Origin: Branchiibius sp. NY16-3462-2
Lineage (GTDB): Bacteria > Actinomycetota > Actinomycetes > Actinomycetales > Dermatophilaceae
Assembly (NCBI RefSeq): GCF_001594145.1
Contig: NZ_LVCF01000034.1
Span: forward strand, 11,009 to 75,008
Direction of reading: 5' to 3'
DNA length: 64,000 nt
Below, one piece after another: positions 17,329-25,391 of this stretch. Each line of letters opens with the position of its first letter. Positions within the stretch are counted from its first letter, which is position 1. Made by a program: the position numbers and the translations under genes. Under the pieces are notes generated by a model. It saw only the letters and a program-made list of their open reading frames with translations, was not told the origin of the DNA and made no database searches.

Positions 17329-20300
17329 TCAGAGCAGCCCGTCGGACAGGTGGTTCGGGGTGCCGAAGCGGTGTGCGGTGATGCTGACGGCCTGCTCGTG
17401 CAGGAACGGCAGCATCTCCACCCGACCGGCTGCGGTCACGGGCTGGTCGTAGACCGCGATGTCCGGACGACCACCAGTCGCCTCGCAGATCGCCGACGCC
17501 GAGCCGCCGATCAGCCGGATCCGCCGGCCGGGACCACCAGCAAGACCGCCCAGCCAGTCCTTGTCGGACTGCACCTGGACCGGGACCCCCGCTGCGCGCG
17601 CCGCGTCGATGACGGTGTCGGGAAGTGCTGTGGCACAGGACAATACGCCGCGAACACTGCCACCTTGCCACGCGGTGGTCGCGGCCGACAGCACGCGCAG
17701 AACCGCATCGGGGTCCGCATCCGTACCAGCGCGGATGACCGTCGGCACCGGCCGGTAGCGGAAGACGTTGCGTTCCGCGGTCAGCCCGCTGACGTCACGA
17801 GCCTGGCTGAACTCCTGCGACCACGCCTCGGCATCGGACGCCGCTCCCTCCGCCAGGTCGGTCGTCGGGTTCCAGCCGGTCAGACCGACCAGGTAGTTCG
17901 GTCCACCGGCCTTGGTGCCCGGGCCGACCGCTGACTTCTTCCAGCCGCCGAACGGCTGCCGTCGGACGATCGCACCGGTGATGTGCCGGTTGACGTAGAG
18001 GTTGCCCGCCTGGACCCGGTCCAACCACAGGGACAACTCGTCGCGCTCCAGCGAGTGCAGCCCCGCGGTCAGGCCGTAATCGACGGCATTCTGCAGTTCG
18101 ATTGCCTCCGTGAGGGTTTCGGCGGTCATGATCGACAGGACCGGCCCGAAGAACTCGGTCAGGTGCGAGGTGGACCCCGGTTTGACCCCCTTCTTCACAC
18201 CCGGCGACCAGAGTTGGCCGGAGTCATCGAGTTGTCGCGGCTGCACCACCCACTCCTCGCCGTCGTCCAACGTGGTGAGCGCGCGCAGCAACTTGCCGGA
18301 CGCGGGCTCGATCAGCGGCCCCATCTGGGTGTTGGGGTCGCTGGGGTATCCGACGGTCAGCGACCGGACGGCGTCGACCAGTTGCTGGTTGAACCGCCGC
18401 GACGTGGCCACCGACCCCACCAGGATGACCAGCGAGGCCGCCGAACACTTCTGGCCGGCGTGGCCGAAGGCCGAGGACACGACGTCCTTGACCGCGAGAT
18501 CGAGGTCGGCGCTCGGCGTGACGATGATCGCGTTCTTGCCGCTGGTCTCGGCGTGCAGGCGCAGGTCGGGGCGGAAGGACCGGAAGAGCTCGGCCGTCTC
18601 GTAGGCCCCGGTCAGGATCAGCTGGTCGACCCGTTCGTCGCTGACCAGCCTTGTGCCCAGGTCGTTTTCGGCGACGTGCACCAGGTGCAGCACCTCGCGG
18701 GGCACGCCGGCGCGCCACAGCGCGTCGACCATCACCGAGCCGCAGCGTGCTGCTGACGGTGCCGGTTTGATGATGACGGCCGACCCGGCGGCCAGCGCCG
18801 CGAGCGTGGACCCGGCGGGGATGGCGACCGGGAAGTTCCACGGCGGGGTCACGACCGTCAGCGCGTACGCCGATCGGCTGGCTCCCTGGACCTCGTCCAG
18901 GTTCTCGGCGAGCTCGGCGTAGTAGTTCGCGAAGTCGACCGCTTCGGAGACCTCAGGGTCGCTCTGATCGATCGTCTTCCCGGCCTCGGCGCCCATGACC
19001 TCGATCAACTCAGCACGCGCGCGCTGCAACTCGACCGCCGCCTGCCGCAGGATCGCAGCCCGGTCGGCGCCGCTGCGCGCACCCCACTCCTGACCGGCGG
19101 CCACCGCAGCCGCGATCGCACTGTCCAGCACCGCGGGGTCGGTGACCGTGTGCTCACGCACCAGGTCGGCGCCCACGTCGCTGGCCGCGATCCGCTGCTG
19201 GATCGCCCGGCCCCAGGACCGGTTGCCCGGCGTCGAGGGGTCGGTGTCCGGCACGTTGGCGAAGTCGGCCTGGGTCTCGATCACCTCGGTGCTGCGGTCC
19301 TGCACCCGGTTGGGGTCGGGCACCTGGGCGTCCAGGGCGTGCAGAGATGCCAGGAACCGCTGCCACTCGCGCTCGAACAAAGCTGAGTCGGAATGCAATT
19401 CGAAGACGGCCGACATGAAGTTGTCCTGGCTGGCGCCCTCCTCCAGCCGGCGGATCAAGTAGGCGATCGCGACATCGAACTCCCCCGGATGCACCACCGG
19501 GGTGTAGAGCAACAGGTTGCCGACCTCGCGGCGCACTGCCTCGGCCTGACTGGTCGCCATGCCGAGCAACATCTCGAACTCAATGCCGTCGCGCACCCCG
19601 CGCTGACCAGCCAGCAACCAGGCGAAGGCGACGTCGAAGAGGTTGTGTCCGGCGACTCCGACGCGGACATTCGCGATCCGCTCGGGTTGCATCGCGTAGT
19701 TCAGCACCCGCTTGTAGTTGGTGTCGCTGTCCTGCTTGCTGCCCCACGTCGCCAGCGGCCAGCCGTGCAACGACGACTCCACCTGCTCCATCGGCAGGTT
19801 GGCGCCCTTGACCAGTCGCACCTTGATCGGCGCTCCCCCGCGGGCCCGCCGGGCCGCCGACCAGTCCTGCAACCGGATCATCGCCGACAAGGCGTCCGGC
19901 AGATAGGCCTGCAGCACGATCCCGGCCTCCAGCGACAAGAACTCGGGCCGGTCCAGGATCGCCGTGAAGACCGCGATGGTCAGATCCAGGTCGTGGTACT
20001 CCTCCATGTCCAGGTTGATGAACTTGGCCGGACTGCTCTGCGCCGCAAGCTGATACAGCGGCAGCAACTTGTCGACGACGTGCTCGACGGCCTCGTCGAA
20101 CGCCCACTCCGGATGCGGCGCCACCGTCGAGGACACCTTGATCGAGACGTAGTCGACGTCGTCACGGCCGAGGAGTTTCAGCGTGCCCGCGAGCCGCCGG
20201 TCGGCCTCCTGCTCACCGAGGACCGCTTCGCCCAGCAGGTTCAGATTCAACCGGACGCCGTCGCGTCTGATCTTCGCGATGGCCTTACCCAGACGGGCGT

Positions 20301-20685
20301 CACTGGCATCCACGATCAGGTGACCGACCATCTGACGCAGCGATCGGCGTACGACGGGGATGACGGCAGCGGGGGCGACCGACCCGGCGCGGGCGCCCAG
20401 CTTCACCGCGGAGCGCAGGTACCACGGCAGGAACCCGGGCACGTCGGCCGCGAGCGCCGCGAAGTTCTCCGCGGCTACGGCCGGATCCTCCGGTCGGATC
20501 ACCCCGTCGACGAAGCCGACGGTGAAGGGCAGCCCGTCGGGGTCGCGCAGCACATCGGCCAGTTGCTGGGCCGAGCGGTCGGTCGGCAGAGCAGCGGCGG
20601 CCTCCAGCCAACGTTGCACCAGCGCCCGGGCCTGATCGGCGAGGGCATCCAGTTCTGCGGTGGTGGGCAGGACGATGTCGGTCAC
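17329..20685 (-). CDS. putA: Bifunctional proline dehydrogenase / L-glutamate gamma-semialdehyde dehydrogenase
   Basis: This 1118-aa enzyme converts proline to glutamate. The FAD-binding PRODH barrel fills roughly residues 100-460 (LLGEAVLGEQEADRR, DVDYVSIKVSS), and the aldehyde dehydrogenase domain runs from about 510 to 1000 with base E713 in ETSGKN and nucleophile C747 in GQKCSAAS. There is no N-terminal ribbon-helix-helix domain, so it does not repress its own gene as E. coli PutA does. I chose the GTG at 20685, with AAGGAG five bases upstream; in-frame sequence before it lies inside the CorA-like gene. It starts 12 bp after that gene and is probably in its operon. Confidence 0.93.
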   Translation of the reverse strand: MTDIVLPTTAELDALADQARALVQRWLEAAAALPTDRSAQQLADVLRDPDGLPFTVGFVDGVIRPEDPAVAAENFAALAADVPGFLPWYLRSAVKLGARAGSVAPAAVIPVVRRSLRQMVGHLIVDASDARLGKAIAKIRRDGVRLNLNLLGEAVLGEQEADRRLAGTLKLLGRDDVDYVSIKVSSTVAPHPEWAFDEAVEHVVDKLLPLYQLAAQSSPAKFINLDMEEYHDLDLTIAVFTAILDRPEFLSLEAGIVLQAYLPDALSAMIRLQDWSAARRARGGAPIKVRLVKGANLPMEQVESSLHGWPLATWGSKQDSDTNYKRVLNYAMQPERIANVRVGVAGHNLFDVAFAWLLAGQRGVRDGIEFEMLLGMATSQAEAVRREVGNLLLYTPVVHPGEFDVAIAYLIRRLEEGASQDNFMSAVFELHSDSALFEREWQRFLASLHALDAQVPDPNRVQDRSTEVIETQADFANVPDTDPSTPGNRSWGRAIQQRIAASDVGADLVREHTVTDPAVLDSAIAAAVAAGQEWGARSGADRAAILRQAAVELQRARAELIEVMGAEAGKTIDQSDPEVSEAVDFANYYAELAENLDEVQGASRSAYALTVVTPPWNFPVAIPAGSTLAALAAGSAVIIKPAPSAARCGSVMVDALWRAGVPREVLHLVHVAENDLGTRLVSDERVDQLILTGAYETAELFRSFRPDLRLHAETSGKNAIIVTPSADLDLAVKDVVSSAFGHAGQKCSAASLVILVGSVATSRRFNQQLVDAVRSLTVGYPSDPNTQMGPLIEPASGKLLRALTTLDDGEEWVVQPRQLDDSGQLWSPGVKKGVKPGSTSHLTEFFGPVLSIMTAETLTEAIELQNAVDYGLTAGLHSLERDELSLWLDRVQAGNLYVNRHITGAIVRRQPFGGWKKSAVGPGTKAGGPNYLVGLTGWNPTTDLAEGAASDAEAWSQEFSQARDVSGLTAERNVFRYRPVPTVIRAGTDADPDAVLRVLSAATTAWQGGSVRGVLSCATALPDTVIDAARAAGVPVQVQSDKDWLGGLAGGPGRRIRLIGGSASAICEATGGRPDIAVYDQPVTAAGRVEMLPFLHEQAVSITAHRFGTPNHLSDGLL

Positions 20686-20696
20686 GTGACTCCTTG

Positions 20697-21695
20697 TCAG
20701 ATCCAGTCGCGGTGGCGCAGGAAGGCGTACAGGGCGATGCAGATGAGCACGATCGACACGGTGCTCATCCACAGCCCGAAGGTGTTGCTGAATCCCGGGT
20801 AGGGAATGTTCTGTCCGAACCAGCCGGTGATGGCCGTGGGTACGGCGATCAGTGCCGCCCAGCCGGCCAGCTTCTTCATGACCGTGTTCAGGTTGAGGTC
20901 CTGCAACGACAGGTTCGTCTCGAACACGGAGGTGACCATGTCGCGCAGGGACTCGGTCCATTCGGCGGCGCGCAGCGAGTGGTCGTAGAGGTCCTGGTAC
21001 CAGCCCTCCAGGTCGCGCGACATGTCCCGCGACAGGTGGCGCATCAGGCCGCCGATGATCTCGCGCATCGGGGTGATGATCCGCCGCAACCGCACCAGAT
21101 CCTTGCGCCGGCCGAAGACCTGCCGCTGGAAGTCGCGGGTCGTGCGTCGCTCTTCGAAGAGCTGCCCCTCCAGACCCTCGAGCTCGTCGTCCATCTGCTG
21201 GATGGTCTCGAACTGGTCGTCGACGATGACGTCGAGCAGGCCGTGGACCAGCGCCGGGACGCCTTCCTTGGCGACGTCGGGGTTGGCGTCCCAGGCCTTC
21301 TCCACCTTGCCCATGTCGAACCCCTGGCCCTGACGCACGGTCACCAGGAGCTTCTTGAACATGAACACCGAGACCCGGTGCAGCCGCAGCCGACCGTTCT
21401 CCGGCGCCGAGGCGTCGCCGTCCAGATCGGTCGCGTAGGCCATCAGGAAGAGGTGGTCGGAGTGCCGGGTCAGCTTCGGTCGCTCGTACGGCGCCAGCGC
21501 ATCCTCGATCGAGGTGGGGCTCAGGCGCACCCGGTGACTGAGCTCGACCAGGTCCTGCTCGCTGGGGTCGACCAGGTCGACCCAGGCCAGGCCATCGGGT
21601 GCGTCCAGCAGGTCGCCGATCTGCTGACGAGGTACGTCGTGCAGGGCCTCACCGCCGCGCCACCCCCGGACTGTGATCGGGCAGGTGATTTCCAC
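20697..21695 (-). CDS. CorA-family divalent metal ion transporter
   Basis: This protein of about 332 aa has the long N-terminal cytoplasmic alpha-beta domain of CorA (WVDLVDPSEQDLVELSHRVRLSP), the stalk helix, and two C-terminal helices after LAGWAALIAVPTAITGWFG. The pore-mouth signature, GMN in classical CorA Mg2+ channels, reads GQN here (GWFGQNIPYPGF), so ion choice may differ. The start is uncertain: I give GTG at 21695, but a TTG at 21731 is in frame and neither has a good ribosome site; leaderless translation is possible. putA follows 11 bases downstream. Confidence 0.85.
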   Translation of the reverse strand: MEITCPITVRGWRGGEALHDVPRQQIGDLLDAPDGLAWVDLVDPSEQDLVELSHRVRLSPTSIEDALAPYERPKLTRHSDHLFLMAYATDLDGDASAPENGRLRLHRVSVFMFKKLLVTVRQGQGFDMGKVEKAWDANPDVAKEGVPALVHGLLDVIVDDQFETIQQMDDELEGLEGQLFEERRTTRDFQRQVFGRRKDLVRLRRIITPMREIIGGLMRHLSRDMSRDLEGWYQDLYDHSLRAAEWTESLRDMVTSVFETNLSLQDLNLNTVMKKLAGWAALIAVPTAITGWFGQNIPYPGFSNTFGLWMSTVSIVLICIALYAFLRHRDWI

Positions 21696-21779
21696 CCGCC
21701 CATTGTGCGCTGCCAGCCTCCTCGCGCCCAATCCCCGGCGTGCTCAAGATGGTGACGGCGCGGGAGACAATGGTGGGCA

Positions 21780-22961
21780 ATGAGTGTCACCGTCGCCCCC
21801 ACCTTGAATCGTCAGTCCTTTGCGGTCTACGCCCTCTTCCTGCTGAACGGAGCCGCCTTCGCCAGTTGGGCGTCCCGATTGCCCGACATCCGCAGCGCCC
21901 TGGGCCTGTCCCTGGCCCACCTCGGGCTGCTGTTGCTGGTGGCCTCGCTGGCGAGCGTCTGCACCTTGCCGCTGTCCGGTGCGGTGATCCGCCGACTCGG
22001 GCCGCGGCGTACCGAACGGGTCGGACTCGTCGTGGCCTGCCTGGGTCTGGTCGGCGCGGGCGCCGCCACGTCGATCAGTGGACGGGTCGCGTTGGTCGTA
22101 CCGGCGATGGTGCTCATCGGCGTCGGTATCTCCCTGTGGGACGTGACGATGAACCTGCAGGGCGCGACGGTCGAGAAGAAACTCGGCTACTCGATCATGC
22201 CCCGCTACCACGCCGCATTCAGCGCTGGCACAGTGCTTTTCGCGCTCATCGGCGCTGCGATGACGGCGCTGCACGTGCCGGTCGGGGTGCACCTGCTGAT
22301 CACCTCCGCAGTGGTCTTCGCTATCGGCTGGACCTACTCGGCCCGCTTCGATGAGGAGTCCTCGGACGGCAGCGAAGAGCACGTGGCCAGTGCGCCGGCC
22401 CGCTCGGCCTGGCTCGAACCGCGCACCCTGGCCATCGGTGTCGTCGTCCTGATCGCGGCCTTCACCGAAGGCACCGCCAACGACTGGATCTCGATCGCGA
22501 TGGTCGACGGGCACGGGGTGCCGCACTGGGCGGGCGTGCTCGGCTTCGCGCTCTTCCTGGGCTTCATGACGCTGGCCCGGATCTTCGGGACCCATCTGCT
22601 GGACCGGTTCGGCCGCGTGACGATGCTGCGGATCCTGTTCCTGATCGCCCTGGTCGGAAGTCTGATGGTGGTCTTCGGCAACGTCCCCATGGCCTACCTC
22701 GGCACCATGCTGTGGGGAATCGGCGCCGCCATGGGCTTCCCCGTCGGGATCAGTGCCGCGACCGACGATCCGGCGCGTGCCACCGCACGGTTGTCGGTGG
22801 TCACCACGATCGGCTACACCGCCTTCCTCGGCGGACCGCCGCTGCTGGGCCTGCTGGGTGAGCACGTCGGCATCCTGCACGCCCTGTTGGTGGTCGGGAT
22901 CGCCGCGATCCTGGCGCTGCTGTGTGCACCGGCCACCGCGGAGCGCACCCCAACGTCCTGA
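21780..22961 (+). CDS. MFS transporter
   Basis: This 393-aa protein has 12 predicted helices and belongs to the major facilitator superfamily, in the group resembling E. coli YbjJ (GAAFASWASRLPDIRSALGLS at the N-terminus, RRLGPRRTERVGL in the loop between helices 2 and 3). These are poorly characterised exporters or sugar permeases, so no substrate is assigned. GGTGGG lies just before the ATG. It is divergent from the corA-putA operon and ends before a strong hairpin shared with the convergent NlpC/P60 gene. Confidence 0.88.
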   Translation: MSVTVAPTLNRQSFAVYALFLLNGAAFASWASRLPDIRSALGLSLAHLGLLLLVASLASVCTLPLSGAVIRRLGPRRTERVGLVVACLGLVGAGAATSISGRVALVVPAMVLIGVGISLWDVTMNLQGATVEKKLGYSIMPRYHAAFSAGTVLFALIGAAMTALHVPVGVHLLITSAVVFAIGWTYSARFDEESSDGSEEHVASAPARSAWLEPRTLAIGVVVLIAAFTEGTANDWISIAMVDGHGVPHWAGVLGFALFLGFMTLARIFGTHLLDRFGRVTMLRILFLIALVGSLMVVFGNVPMAYLGTMLWGIGAAMGFPVGISAATDDPARATARLSVVTTIGYTAFLGGPPLLGLLGEHVGILHALLVVGIAAILALLCAPATAERTPTS

Positions 22962-22978
22962 CCCCTCCCGGGCATGCG

Positions 22979-23006
22979 AAAGCCCCGCCGGTTCCGGCGG
23001 GGCTTT
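22979..23006. terminator. Bidirectional hairpin terminator (MFS / NlpC-P60)
   Basis: A perfect inverted repeat with 13-bp arms (AAAGCCCCGCCGG and its complement) around TT forms a GC-rich stem between the convergent stops at 22961 and 23020. The A and T runs at the stem base give a short U tail in both directions, as in a bidirectional intrinsic terminator. Confidence 0.85.
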
Positions 23007-23019
23007 CGGGGGTACTGGC

Positions 23020-23973
23020 TCAGGGGCGGCCGTAACCGGACGGCGTCTGGTAGATCGGCTGCAGCTTCACGACCGTGCCCGGGTGCGGCGCGGCGATCAT
23101 CATGCCGTTCCCGGCGTAGATCCCCACGTGGTAGGCGGGGTAGCCGAAGAACACCAGGTCACCGACCTGCGGAGTGCTGACCCGCGGCACCGACGCCTGC
23201 TGCGCGGCAGCGGTGCGGGGCAGCGAGATACCCAACTGGCGGTAGACGTAGCTGGTCAACCCGGAGCAGTCGAAACCACTGGGGCTGGAGCCACCGAGGA
23301 TGTAGGGCACACCCAGGTAGCGCTGGGCGATCGAGATCGCAGCGCTGTACCCGCTACCACTGGGCAGCGAGACAGAACTGCCGCCACCGGAGTTGCTGGA
23401 ACTGCCCGAGTCACCGGAGCCGGAGTTCCCGGACGACGAGTCGCCTGACCCGGAGTCGTTCGAGGTCGTCCCCGACGTAGCGGTGGAGCGCGTCGCGGAC
23501 CGTGACGTCGAGGTGGAGGTCTGCGCCCGGGTGGTCTGCTGCTGGCGGCTGGTGGTCGCCGGGGCAGCCACGGGCTCGGGGGCCGGCTGGGTGTAGGTCT
23601 TGGCAGACACCGACACCAGCAACGGCTTGGCAGCCGGTGCGGCGGCAACGAGCTTGCTCAGGTCGAGCAGGGTGCTCTGCTGGGCCGCGCTGTCGGCCAC
23701 CGAAGCCGACACCTGCGCGGAATTGCTGCTCAGGCCGCCCAGGTTCACGAAGGCCGCCGCCTCAGCGGGCGTGTTGCTCGCAGTGGTGACCTTGGTCGCG
23801 GCGGACGGCGCCGCCGAAGCAACCTGGGGAACGGCGACCGCTGCGGCGATCCCGCCGGAAACGGCAACCGCGGCTGAGACGCGGGCAGTGGAGTTCATGG
23901 TGGTGGCGAGCTTGCCCGGAGCGCGGTGGCGGCCCTTGGCGCGCGAGAAAGAAGCAGGAACGAGTCCAGTCAC
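23020..23973 (-). CDS. Secreted NlpC/P60 peptidoglycan endopeptidase
   Basis: This 317-aa exported cell-wall hydrolase starts with a long basic n-region (RAKGRHRAPGK), a hydrophobic core and an Ala-rich cleavage region (PQVASAAP, about residue 55). A low-complexity Ser/Thr/Gly linker follows, then a C-terminal NlpC/P60 domain with catalytic Cys in GFDCSGLTSYVY and His in YHVGIYAGNG. It cleaves stem-peptide bonds such as D-Glu-mDAP. I chose the GTG at 23973, with GAGAGG upstream; the ATG at residue 26 would shorten the signal. Expression is predicted to be controlled by the c-di-AMP riboswitch directly upstream. Confidence 0.9.
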   Translation of the reverse strand: MTGLVPASFSRAKGRHRAPGKLATTMNSTARVSAAVAVSGGIAAAVAVPQVASAAPSAATKVTTASNTPAEAAAFVNLGGLSSNSAQVSASVADSAAQQSTLLDLSKLVAAAPAAKPLLVSVSAKTYTQPAPEPVAAPATTSRQQQTTRAQTSTSTSRSATRSTATSGTTSNDSGSGDSSSGNSGSGDSGSSSNSGGGSSVSLPSGSGYSAAISIAQRYLGVPYILGGSSPSGFDCSGLTSYVYRQLGISLPRTAAAQQASVPRVSTPQVGDLVFFGYPAYHVGIYAGNGMMIAAPHPGTVVKLQPIYQTPSGYGRP

Positions 23974-23996
23974 TGTGGGTAGTACCTCTCATGAAT

Positions 23997-24170
23997 GCCT
24001 GCGAGGTGAGCTGTCGGGCTCGGGTCAAGAGGTCCCCGGACTACTGCACGCTCCCCGTTGCGTCAGTCGTCTTCGCCCCGAGATCGCCATGACGACGATC
24101 AGAAGGTGGGTCCCCCGCTCCTGCCATGCGGAAACGCTGTGCTCATCTGCCAGCGGCAGGATTCGGCATG
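23997..24170 (-). promoter_or_regulatory. c-di-AMP riboswitch (ydaO-yuaA type)
   Basis: The leader of the NlpC/P60 gene carries the conserved blocks of the ydaO riboswitch in order: GCCGAATCC, then GGAGCGGGGGACCCA, TCTCGGGGCGAA, and the 3' block CCCGAGCCCGACAGCTCACC followed by TCGCAGGC, about 25 nt before the start codon. In actinobacteria this motif sits before rpf and NlpC/P60 genes. It is an OFF switch in characterised cases, so high c-di-AMP would lower hydrolase expression. Confidence 0.9.
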
Positions 24171-24306
24171 CCGGCTGATGAGGCAGCTACCGGTTGGTGA
24201 CTGCCGGATCAACGTACATCAGACCTAGGCGTAGATCACAAACGGATCACGGACTCCTGGGGAAACTGCCAGGGTGTTACCAGCTTGGACGTGATCTGCG
24301 TCACAT
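24171..24306. other. Promoter region of the riboswitch transcript
   Basis: Together with the riboswitch this makes a 333-bp gene-free stretch. It holds the presumed promoter of the NlpC/P60 transcript and several GTGATC/GATCAC half-sites. I see no open reading frame with a ribosome site here. Confidence 0.4.
24291..24304. promoter_or_regulatory. Candidate CRP/GlxR-type cAMP receptor site
   Basis: GTGATCTGCGTCAC fits the CRP-family consensus GTGA-N6-TCAC exactly in both half-sites. It lies about 120 bp upstream of the riboswitch, next to the DtxR-type gene stop. Actinobacterial rpf-like genes are known CRP/GlxR targets, which makes the site plausible. No regulator gene is nearby. Confidence 0.4.
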
Positions 24307-25008
24307 TCACTGCTGGACGAAGACGTGATACGCGACGTCGCGGGGCAGCGACAGGCTCTGGACGTCCGCATCGGCCACGGCCACCTGCACCAGAACCCGG
24401 CCGTCCGACTCGCGATGCGCCGTGACGGTGGCGCCGGGAGTGATACCAGCGCCGGTCAGCAGCGCCAGGGTTTCGTACTCCGCCTGCGCCGGTTCGCCGA
24501 TCCGGCGGACCAGGAGATCCGCGGGCTCGGCGCCTACGACCTCGGTCAACGAGACCACACCGTCCCGGAAGCGCTCCGGTGATTCGGGCAGGCCCAGTTC
24601 CTCAAGACCGGGGATGGGGTTGCCGTACGGCGAGATGTGCTGCTCGTCCAGCAGACTGAGGATCTTGCGCTCGACCCGCTCGCTCATCACGTGCTCCCAG
24701 CGGCATGCCTCCTCGTGGACGTACTGCAGTTCCAGACCGATCACGTCGACCAGGAGCCGCTCGGCGATCCGGTGCTTGCGCATGACCCGCGTCGCCAACT
24801 CGCGGCCCTTGTCGGTGAGTTCCAGGTGCCGGTCACCAGCGAGGGTGAGCAGGCCGTCGCGCTCCATCCGGGCCACCGTCTGCGACACCGTGGGGCCGGA
24901 GTGGCCCAGCCGCTCGGCGATCCGGGCGCGCAGGGGCACGATGCCCTCTTCCTCGAGGTCGAAGATCGTCCGCAGATACATCTCGGTGGTGTCGATGAGG
25001 TCGCTCAC
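24307..25008 (-). CDS. DtxR/IdeR-family metal-dependent regulator
   Basis: This 233-aa protein has a winged helix at residues 1-75 (DTTEMYLRTIFDLEEEGIVPLRARIAERL), a metal-binding dimerisation domain with M10 and the ligand set C102, E105, H106 in EEACRWEHVMSE, and a C-terminal SH3-like domain (about 155-230). That three-domain length and the ligands match iron-responsive DtxR/IdeR rather than the shorter MntR. It would repress iron-uptake genes when Fe2+ is bound. Start is the GTG at 25008. A partial DtxR-type box lies 25-43 bp upstream, suggesting autoregulation. Confidence 0.9.
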   Translation of the reverse strand: MSDLIDTTEMYLRTIFDLEEEGIVPLRARIAERLGHSGPTVSQTVARMERDGLLTLAGDRHLELTDKGRELATRVMRKHRIAERLLVDVIGLELQYVHEEACRWEHVMSERVERKILSLLDEQHISPYGNPIPGLEELGLPESPERFRDGVVSLTEVVGAEPADLLVRRIGEPAQAEYETLALLTGAGITPGATVTAHRESDGRVLVQVAVADADVQSLSLPRDVAYHVFVQQ

Positions 25009-25032
25009 GGTGCTGATTGTTCCTTACCCAAC

Positions 25033-25051
25033 GAAGGTTCGCCTATCCCTA
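25033..25051. promoter_or_regulatory. Partial DtxR/IdeR-type box
   Basis: The 19 bases here match the IdeR/DtxR consensus TTAGGTTAGCCTAACCTAA at 13 positions, including the core AGGTT-GCCTA-CC. The site is just upstream of the DtxR-type gene start. The match is partial, so this is a candidate only. Confidence 0.3.
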
Positions 25052-25173
25052 CTCCCGCAGAACAAATCCCGGGCATCAAACATGCCCCCACCATGCCCCC
25101 CACAAAAAGTGGTTGCCGCCGCACCGGGCCCCTGCCTACCGTTGCCCTACACGAGAGAGGAGGTGGTCCTGCA

Positions 25174-25212
25174 GTGATTTCAGCAAGGACGCGTGAGGTG
25201 GTTGCGCGCTAG
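25174..25212 (+). CDS. Twelve-residue ORF with near-perfect ribosome binding site
   Basis: GTG at 25174 opens a 12-codon frame (MISARTREVVAR) that ends in TAG. AGGAGGTG, an almost full anti-16S match, sits eight bases before the start, stronger than the sites of most genes here. Nothing else on this strand is translated before serC at 26135, where the RNA would run antisense to pdxH. It could be a leader peptide or a translated small RNA. I do not recognise the peptide. It sits in a 383-bp region with no larger convincing gene. Confidence 0.35.
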   Translation: MISARTREVVAR

Positions 25213-25367
25213 CGCAAGTCATCGAAGAACGCCGGTCCCAACGCCCGGCGAGTGACTCGATGGACGCCGCGCCTGCGAATTCCTCGCAGCCGCCGCAGCC
25301 CGCGGGCGGATGCCTCGTCCAGCATCCACGCCGACCATCCCGGTCGGCAGCCCGCGGGCTGTTCCAC
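25209..25367 (-). CDS. Possible 52-aa small protein downstream of pdxH
   Basis: Downstream of the pdxH stop, in the same frame, a GTG-started ORF of 52 codons reads VEQPAGCRPGWSAWMLDEA at its start and ends ALGPAFFDDLR. Its mix of Trp, Phe, Asp and Leu looks more protein-like than the other frames, but the ribosome site is weak (GGCAGGG, 13 bases away) and it is Arg-rich. Its TAG interlocks tail-to-tail with the TAG of the 12-codon ORF on the other strand. I do not recognise a family. Confidence 0.3.
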   Translation of the reverse strand: MEQPAGCRPGWSAWMLDEASARGLRRLRGIRRRGVHRVTRRALGPAFFDDLR

Positions 25368-25391
25368 GCGCAGATCCAGACCCTGCCGCGA

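Noticed and set aside
19393..20802. A 469-codon plus-strand frame opposite putA
   Set aside because: Composition is dominated by Gln, His, Arg and Gly typical of antisense frames, and the putA reading covers the same DNA with clear catalytic motifs.
20686..20961. N-terminal extension of PutA by 92 residues
   Set aside because: The extra residues are read from within the CorA-like gene in another frame and look random; GTG 20685 has a good AAGGAG site.
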